A DNA stretch of 64,000 nucleotides from Lineus longissimus (lineage: Eukaryota > Nemertea > Pilidiophora > Heteronemertea > Lineidae), in NCBI RefSeq assembly GCF_910592395.1, contig NC_088326.1:2485001-2549000 (forward strand), read 5' to 3'. The position numbers and the translations under genes were made by a program. Shown here in pieces: positions 15,201 through 24,200 of this stretch. The notes below the pieces were generated by a model. It was given only the letters and a program-made list of their open reading frames with translations. It searched no databases and had not been told where the DNA came from. The stretch's first letter is position 1. The number at the start of each line of letters is the position of its first letter.

Positions 15201-18200
15201 CACTTATGAATGAAATTTAGTGAGGTCGACAGCCCAGTCTGTGACATGATCTTGCTGACATCTACCTCAGGGTGCTTTTAGGTTCAGATCCTAACTCTAG
15301 GAGCTGATTGATAGTCTGAGGCACTTCCGAGGAACCTGGTACATTTAAAACAGTCATCCTCCCAAGGGAAGGCCAGCCATCAAATATACATGCGGAGCAG
15401 GAGATGTCAAATGTCGTTGATGTCAAGTGGTGCAAAGTACAACATGATGGTTTAAGCCATCAAAAGTGCTAGGGGTCTTTGCCACTGTCTTCTGTCACTG
15501 ACAGCTTCCATCAAGTCTTCACCAAACTCAGCTGCCCTACCATCTCGCTTCACTGCACCAAGCCATATGACAAATGTCCTACCCCTTCTTCTCTTGCCCC
15601 CAACTTGCCACGGGCAGTTCAACAGCTTCTTTGATAGTCTGTCTTCTTCCATATGGACAACATGTCCTTACCAGTGGAGACTTCTCACCTTCAAGAAGAC
15701 GGATGTCTGGCATGGGAGATTTAATGGGCTTGCAATGCACAAGTTGGCCTCAGTACCACATTGAGTCAAGACTTAGAAATCATTAATGATGTCAATGCGT
15801 CTCACCATTCTATAACAGTACAATATTATGGACAACCCTACAGGGGCCTTAAGACTTAATTAAAGCATCTTGACCACGAAGTTCTAGGTCTAAATTCTAC
15901 GTCATCCTATGCATTTAAAGGAGGAGTAGGATAAAATCAAAGACAGAATTAATTAAAGGTGTCTACTTGAAGCCTTCAAGCCAAAAAGCAGACACTGACG
16001 TGGGGATGTGTAGACCTGTAAACTGATTAGACAGATGCTACATGCTGTCTCAGCTAACAGCTTCCCTAAATTCCGCCTGTTTCTAATTTGCTAACAACAG
16101 TGCTAAGTCTGATTTGTTGCTGTAGAATAAAAGAAACTTTTAAAGACGACCCGCTGGTAGCGATATTGTAATTTCAGATTGATGTGTGTCCTGTGTTGCA
16201 ACTGACACAATGTTGATTGGTAATTTTATAATATGCCACCATCAGATGACCACACAAGGGCAGCAATTATCATATTATCCCAAATTATGTTCAAAGAAGG
16301 AATAGTGGGCATTACAACCTCCGCACAGAGGCGAGGCACTCAATATTGTTGTTGCTGTTGTTGAAAAGGACACTCCTTGCCAACCCCTGCAGACATTCTT
16401 GCAAAAGTCCACGAATCCTGGATTTTTCACTTGCAAAACAGTGCATTGCAGGTGAAACTGATAATCACTGTGCTATATTGATCACAGCAATGATGATTCT
16501 TACGTTGCAGCTACCAGAATCATTGCACAGGGGCTTGAAGCACCCGCAAGTATTATAAACAACCTTTGGGATGACATACAAATGCCGATGTTTACTTTGA
16601 AGCGTGATAGAATCGGAGCAGGTTTTCGTTTGAACTGAACCCCAACTGCGAGATTCCTACTCAAACGAAGAACATCTGAAGATGTGATAGAGACAAAGAC
16701 GTCTGCAGAAACCGTGAAACTTTAACTTTTGAAAAACTGTCCTTTTATTCTATAAATGATCAGACAACATAGGCCTCACAAAGTAGCTACGAGAGTGACG
16801 TGGCTAATGATGTATCCAATACAGTCAAGCAGATATTCTCGGCATCAGGAAAGTTCCCAAAATATACCGATGACCTTCTGGAAATGCCCAAATAGTTCCG
16901 AGATGACACGAAGATGACGTCAAATGTTATTTGGCTTTGAATCATTTCAAGGTCTATCAGATCCTATTATTGCGCATTGATATTTAGGTATCTTGATTTT
17001 ACCAACTATATCTTCAGAATCCTTGACAAGTTTCACCACCATATGACTCAAAAGCGGTTTAAAAAACAGTGGAACCTCCCTTAAAGGACTCCTCTCCAAT
17101 AAGGATAACCACTCTATTGAGGACACTAGTTTAGGTCCCAAATTGGTAGTTTACTTTCAATTTGCCCTCTCTAATGAGGACACCTCTCTATGGAGCTCAA
17201 TGAATTCTCTCTTCTGCTTTCATAGACGTAACATCGTCATCAAAACAATTACACTGAAAGAAAGATTGATAGCTCATTGATATCCTCCCCAGCTGTGGTC
17301 TCACTTTATCAAAGACTGACTCTGCCAGTGAATGGTAAACATAATGGGGAAAATTGTTTCATGATCTTAAAGGAGTAGGCGTGTTAATATCCGTTTGTTT
17401 TTCTCCTGTACATCTGTAAACTATTTTATTTCTGAAACTTTGAAGCTCTTTCAATTTTGTTTCAACTCTTAAGTGATGAACTGCGTCTTTGAAAAAATGG
17501 TGGGCTTCTCTTAAACTCCTACTCCTAATTGATAATTCAGTAAACCATTATATTTTTAGACCACTACAACTGGCTATCTATGGTTTATTTTGAAGGTAGT
17601 GAAAGTGGTGAAAGTGTCCATGATGTATTCAATCGTCACGAAGTTGCCTTATATTCATTGAAAGTCATCACCATGCCAAATTACACGAATCACGAACCAA
17701 TTAAATGAAGTAACGGTTGTTATGTATTTACTAATGAATAATGCGCACGTAAGATTTTAATCTGCAATCAACTCCGAGAAATAATTGGTACTCACTTTAA
17801 AAGTGAGGGTGGGTTAGTCACGCACGACATTACACCATTAGGAAAATATTGCAAATCATCATTTTTTTTATTAGGAAAATATTGCAAATCATCAATTTTT
17901 ATTGGGAAAATATTGCAAATCATCATTTTTTATTGGGAAAATATTGCAAATCATCATTTTTTTATTGGGAAAATATTGCAAATCATCATTTTTTTTATTG
18001 GGAAAATATTGCAAATCATCATTTTTTTATTGGGAAAATATTGCAAATCATCATTTTTTATTGGGAAAATATTGCAAATCATCATTTTTTTTTATTAGGA
18101 AAATATTGCAAATCATCATTTTTTATTGGGAAAATATTGCAAATCATCATTTTTTTATTGGGAAAATATTGCAAATCATAATTTTTTATTGGGAAAATAT

Positions 18201-21200
18201 TGCAAATCATCATTTTTTATTGGGAAAAAATTGCAAATCATCATTTTTTATTGGGAAAAAATTGCAAATCATCATTTTTTATTGGGAAAATATTGCAAAT
18301 CATCATTTTTTTATTGGGAAAATATTGCAAATCATAATTTTTTATTGGGAAAATATTGCAAATCATCATTTTTTTTTATTAGGAAAATATTGCAAATCAT
18401 CATTTTTTTTATTGGGAAAATATTGCAAATCATCATTTTTTTATTGGGAAAATATTGCAAATCATCATTTTTTATTGGGAAAATATTGCAAATCATAATT
18501 TTTTATTGGGAAAATATTGCAAATCATCATTTTTTTTTATTAGGAAAATATTGCAAATCATCATTTTTTTATTGGGAAAATATTGCAAATCATCATTTTT
18601 TATTGGGAAAATATTGCAAATCATAATTTTTTATTGGGAAAATATTGCAAATCATCATTTTTTTTATTGGGAAAATATTGCAAATCATCATTTTTTTATT
18701 GGGAAAATATTGCAAATCATCTTTTTTTATTGGGAAAATATTGCAAATCATCATTTTTTTTATTGGGAAAATATTGCAAATCATCATTTTTTTTATTGGG
18801 AAAATATTGCAAATCATCATTTTTTTTATTGGGAAAATATTGCAAATCATCATTTTTTATTGGGAAAATATTGCAAATCATCATTTTTTTATTGGGAAAA
18901 TATTGCAAATCATCATTTTTTATTAGGAAAATATTGCAAATCATCATTTTTTATTGGGAAAATATTGCAAATCATAATTTTTTATTGGGAAAATATTGCA
19001 AATCATCATTTTTTTTATTGGGAAAAAATTGCAAATCATCATTTTTTTATTGGGAAAATATTTAAATTATCATTTTTTTTATTGGGAAAATATTGCAAAT
19101 CATCATTTTTTTATTGGGAAAATATTTAAATTATCATTTTTTTTATTGGGAAAATATTTAAATTATCATTTTTTTTATTGGGAAAATATTGCAAATCATC
19201 ATTTTTGTTTATTGGGAAAACCAAAAGAAACGTCATGTTCCGACAAAACATTATTGAAAATCGAAGGTTTTTCAAAAGTTTCCAGAAAAAAATCTTGTGC
19301 TTTACAGTACAGGACATTTGAAAATGTGATCAAGTCTAAGGAGACTGAGAAACGACCACCTGCTAGAAATAAATGGATAGGCCACTCACTGCGAAATCTG
19401 TCACAGAAACATCCTCCAAGTGATTTACACTGTTGGTTATTAGGCGTGACATGTGTATAGGCACTGCCCACTTGAAACCCTTCCCGCACTGGAGAGCCTC
19501 TTGTGGTGGGAGTTGAGGCGAACATGGCCACTCTACTTTAACCATCTGTGGGTTGACATCCAATTGCATGAATACCACAGAAGAACTGTTCTAGATCCTT
19601 GCAACTGCTCATCAACTGATGTCATATGCCTACTATACAATGCCCACCGAAGATTTGTTGTACCACATTTTCTAAAACATCAACATTTCATTTAACACTC
19701 TAAATGTCACACTCTTAAGTACTCCTTTCCACATTTGAAATCCTCTTCTCTTGAGAGAAGAGGCCACTCGTCTTGTTGGCAAAGAAGAGTAAACATGGCA
19801 TGTGTCTCTTTCAGAATTTCCTTCACCGAGGTGATCGGTCATCCTGAATAATCTATCAAGCTGTGAAAAGAGATGAATTGTTTACACCGCAAATGTTTGA
19901 TGCGGCGATCTGCTTTATCTACTGAAAACAGCATCACTCGGCAAACAAAGCAACTATGACCAAAACTTTCCTTCAACCCTCTGGTACTCTCGAATACGCG
20001 TTTCCACACTTGAAATCCTCTTGTGTTGGTAGCCGAGGCCACTTCTGGGCAAGGAAGAGCTTTTAAAACTTCTTTCATTAAGGTGATCGGTCTTTGTGAA
20101 TGACCTCTCAGGCCGTGAAAAAAGATGGATTGTTTACAGTGCATTATTTATAGAAATAAAGTCATTATTCCCACAATGAGTCTGTTATTCGCATGTTTCA
20201 TATGAAACCTATTTTTTGGAAAGTGTTTCAACTCTTAGATAGTAGAAAAATAGGTTTTCAAAGAGCACCACCTATATGGCAGACAAGCAGTCAAATTGCG
20301 CTTATTTTCATTCTGAAAGAAGGTCTTGCCTAGGTGTACCCACACACCAAGTATGAACCTTGTGGGTCAAGTGGTTAAGAAACGTGCCACTCTTTTGTCA
20401 AAAGTTAACGACGGACGACGACGACGACAATGGACGACGATGACGGACGACGACGACGTACGCCACGGTATCATATAAGCTCCCCTGAACGGTGAGCTAA
20501 AAAAGCTTTACTCTAAATGCAATGCTCTCAAAAATCAACAGAACACACCACTATGTAACAATTAGTCCAATCTTGTTTCTGATTATCATCTATCAACAAC
20601 ACGGTAATTTTGAGCATCACCACCCAATCAACTATATAAAAATCACCCTGGAAAAACTTGGTAAATTGCAAACAGGAACCTAATTCCACAATGTTGTTTC
20701 AATTTCAATGGCGACACTAATGAAACACAAATTCAAGAGACCTCTGCAGAATGAATTTGAACTGCAATGGTTAAATCCACAATGGTTAAATTCAATTTAC
20801 GATAGTTCTCCAACACGCCTTCTTTCCATTTACGTGAAATTAAGTTTCCGTTGAGCGTCCACGGAAACAAGACTCAGAACTTTGGATTTTGACGAAACGT
20901 GGGTGACTTCTTCCCCGCTAATTATGACGGAGTTGAAAGTCACGATTGCCGCTTTAAGTGAACTGGAGTGTGGGAGGGAAACTGCATAACAATTATTTTA
21001 ACCCTTTGGTTCACCGTTGGTATTTAATTGTGGGTCAAATGCGGTTATACACAATGCTGTAGCACAGTTACCATCCATGCAACTTCGCTGAAACTAGGTA
21101 TAAAATTTGTATATCTCTCTACAGGATCTCGATGGCCTAGTGGTTAAGGCGCCCGCCTCGTGAACGGAAGGTCGAAGGTTCGAGGCCCGCTGGTAACCTC

Positions 21201-24200
21201 TTTCCGATGCGGCCGGTTGGTTAGCCGCCAGCTAGTTAAATATAGGGTACAAACTGCCTTCTCGCCAGGCGCCTGGCATTAGAGATAGGAGTTTGGAAGT
21301 GAAGAGTGTCTCATAAGCCAAAAAGCTGGCTGGCCCTTTCATTAGGGGTGACACTATAATAAACAAACTTTACTTACAGGATGGAAATTCACTTTCAGTT
21401 CGTAAGGAAAAATGCAAAGTGTTAACGGAGTGTCGATAGCAAGACCAAGGGGGTACAAGGATTACATTGACTGAGGCATGAATTAGTGAAATGAAACAAA
21501 GTGCAGGGAAAACATCAAAACATCGCATCAATCGATAAAAAGTCTTTTCAACACTTTCACAAAGTACAGCAATTTCCGTTAGATGAATAATAGCGGTTAA
21601 AACAGTTTTTTCAACCCAGAAACTAGAAAACGTTTTATGTCCGTGTTTTAAATGGATCGCTATTTCTTTCGGAGACACAACTGTACTGATGGGCCAGGTC
21701 ACGCTGATCGCAATCAAATGTACTAGTACTAAAGATGATACAAGGGAGAGGACCAAGGCATCTGGTAGAGTCGTTACTCTCCTGGTGTTCAAGGCAAGAT
21801 TTCTTTTAAAGGGGTACGCCATTCAAAATAACTGGTGGTCCAGAAATAGAAATCACAGTCTCTCTACGATTTTGTATTTTCAGTGCGACGGTGCCATACT
21901 AAAAGGAGGTCCCTGCGGCCTTGAGCGCGATAATTGTTGCGGTCCGCTCCAGTGTGCCCGATTCAACATGTTCCGAAGACGGTGGAGTGCATGCCCCTCT
22001 TCGACCAAAAGTAATAGCCATTGTCGTTGCATCTACGTCCGCCCAGTCGCCAAGCGGGTGTTCCCAAACAGCAACTTTGATCTTGACGGTGAGTAGCAAT
22101 TTGTTAAAAACTAAGCGTAAAAAGTCAAAACGGAATCTGTAACTACACGAATGTCTATTCCTTAAAGGAAACATGCAGCAAAAAAAAGTCAAAACGGAAT
22201 CTGTAACTACACGAATGTCTATTCCTTAAAGGGAACATGCAGCAAAAAAAAGTCAAAACGGAATCTGTAACTACACGAATGTCTATTCCTTAAAGGGAAC
22301 ATGCAGCAAAACGCTTATAAAAATTGGGAGTTTTGGATTGCCCAGTAAACACCCGAGCTGGCTGAATCCTGTGCTTGGCCATTAGTTTATGGGCGGCAAA
22401 AACACAGCCTGCTTTTGAGATACCACAAAGTGTCCTGAAGCGTGCAACAATTTGCTTCAGCTTTAACAGTCGGTTCTTTTGCAGAGCAAATTTGTTGCCA
22501 TTCCAAACTGGATGTTCCAGGAAATTAAACATTTATTAAATATGGATCCTAACCAAGGGCGATATGCTTTATTTGCCCGAGGACAAGTGATATTGCCCAA
22601 GGCACAGCGGATGGCAAAATAATTTCCGACACAAATATCATTCTTAAGATGCCGCTACAGTTGTAATCACAATAAAGATTTTTTTGACAGTCAAATACCG
22701 CCTTCTTCATTCTGTTGGATCCCTGAGATCTTCTTTTTTCTTCTTCAGTGTTTACACTAGGCCAGGCGTGTTATTCGCCAAGGAGTATTCCTCCTCCTCC
22801 AAGGTGCATAAGTGTTTTTACCAGCTATCACGGTTAGGTGTCAGTTGCGTTTATTGACCGTGTGACTCGTCTTCTGTCAGACGAAAGGTCGCATGGAACT
22901 GAAGGGTTGAATTGCCAGAGCTACCAACTCCACAGGATACAACACGAAGACTCGACTGGTGCGACAAGAATTCAACAATCAAAATTGAAATAATTGTAAA
23001 TATTATCATTCTTTTCAGAGAACTGGTCAGACAACTCAAGCCCTTACTACTGATGACGGACAGAAATATGGACAATTTTGATTGGTTGGTTTTCGGATGG
23101 AACAAGCTTTACATTGGGAGACACGAGACAGATAAATGGACTGATTCGGGCAGATAAAGAGAAAATCTTGTTTGTACAATCGATTGGGTCGTATTCAAAA
23201 TGTTCAATAACTTCAAGGATTTCAAACAAATAGATTCTTGCATGCTTACTTTGCGTGATTGGATCTGTGAAATATTTGAATTTCACTTCGTGCCAAGACA
23301 AATTTATGTTCAAATTCGTTGTTGTATAGGGTAGACAAGTGCACATTTTGATGCCGACGGGTATAACCGATTCAAAAATACCCAATTTGCCTTGAAATAC
23401 CCTGCGTGAAAAATGACTATGATCAATGGGCTAAACTTCTGGAAGGTTTAGCTCTGGTTCTTCATACACAGTGGTCTTTCACAAGAAAAGAAACTAGTAT
23501 CACTAACTATAGCATGTCAGTTAATTTCAATTAATATTATTTACTTGGGAATGATCCAGTCTCTTGAAAATGAATCTAACTGAATCTGAATGTTTTTAGC
23601 ACCGATACAGTCACAGTTACCAAGGTGATATCTACAGAACCAGTTGAAGCGAATATGTATCATTTCATGGCCCTGATTATTCTTCTTTTTCCCTCAATTT
23701 TCCAAAGATGAACGAACACAGAATAAGCTAACATTTAATTAATGAAAGTATTTAGCATATCGTATTATATTCAGAAAGATTGACATCTGAATTTTTTAAA
23801 GTTTTCTGACTTTTTAAAATTTTTGCAAACCAACAGAACTCAGGAACTTGAAAAAAAGATTCACTTGGTTGTGATAATGGAACTAGGCGTAGCGAAAACA
23901 GCGACAGCGCTAATGGATTATCAGATATCATCTCACTTTCAGCGCCCATTTGGTAAGAAAAAAGTTGCTAATAACACAGTGCACCCAAATTATATGATTT
24001 CTTTATTTTCCGTTTTGTGAAATATAATGTTATTGCCATACCCTCGTACCTCTCATAATCGGAAAGGACTGCAGCAAATGAGCGATAAAAACACACTTGT
24101 CTGCATATAAAACCTGGATTTGATATTTATTGCAAGTCCCAGTGACAATGCTTTATTGTTCACGGCACCTACGACGACCCCAACAAATGCGAGATATTCT

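Larger units (their letters stand above)
10329..17839. other. large intron, no gene seen
   Basis: This stretch lies in intron 1 of the cysteine-rich gene and intron 2 of TSEN2. It includes a 64-bp tandem duplication, a LINE remnant at 15452-15715 and part of a dispersed GTGGAACCTC repeat near 17070. No exon could be supported elsewhere. Confidence 0.6.
19216..21044. other. large intron, repeat-rich, no gene seen
   Basis: Contains two diverged copies of a 150-bp block and a (GAC)n element, described separately. No exon is supported. Confidence 0.6.

Noticed and set aside
17849-19460. Long plus- and minus-strand open frames of repeated ENIANHHF-like peptides
   Set aside because: They appear in several frames and both strands because the minisatellite unit has no stop codon. 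Unit length varies without keeping a frame, and there is no start context or splice logic.
21133-21187. Functional tRNA gene
   Set aside because: A and B boxes are present, but the stems do not pair well and a long unrelated body with an A-rich tail follows, as in a SINE.
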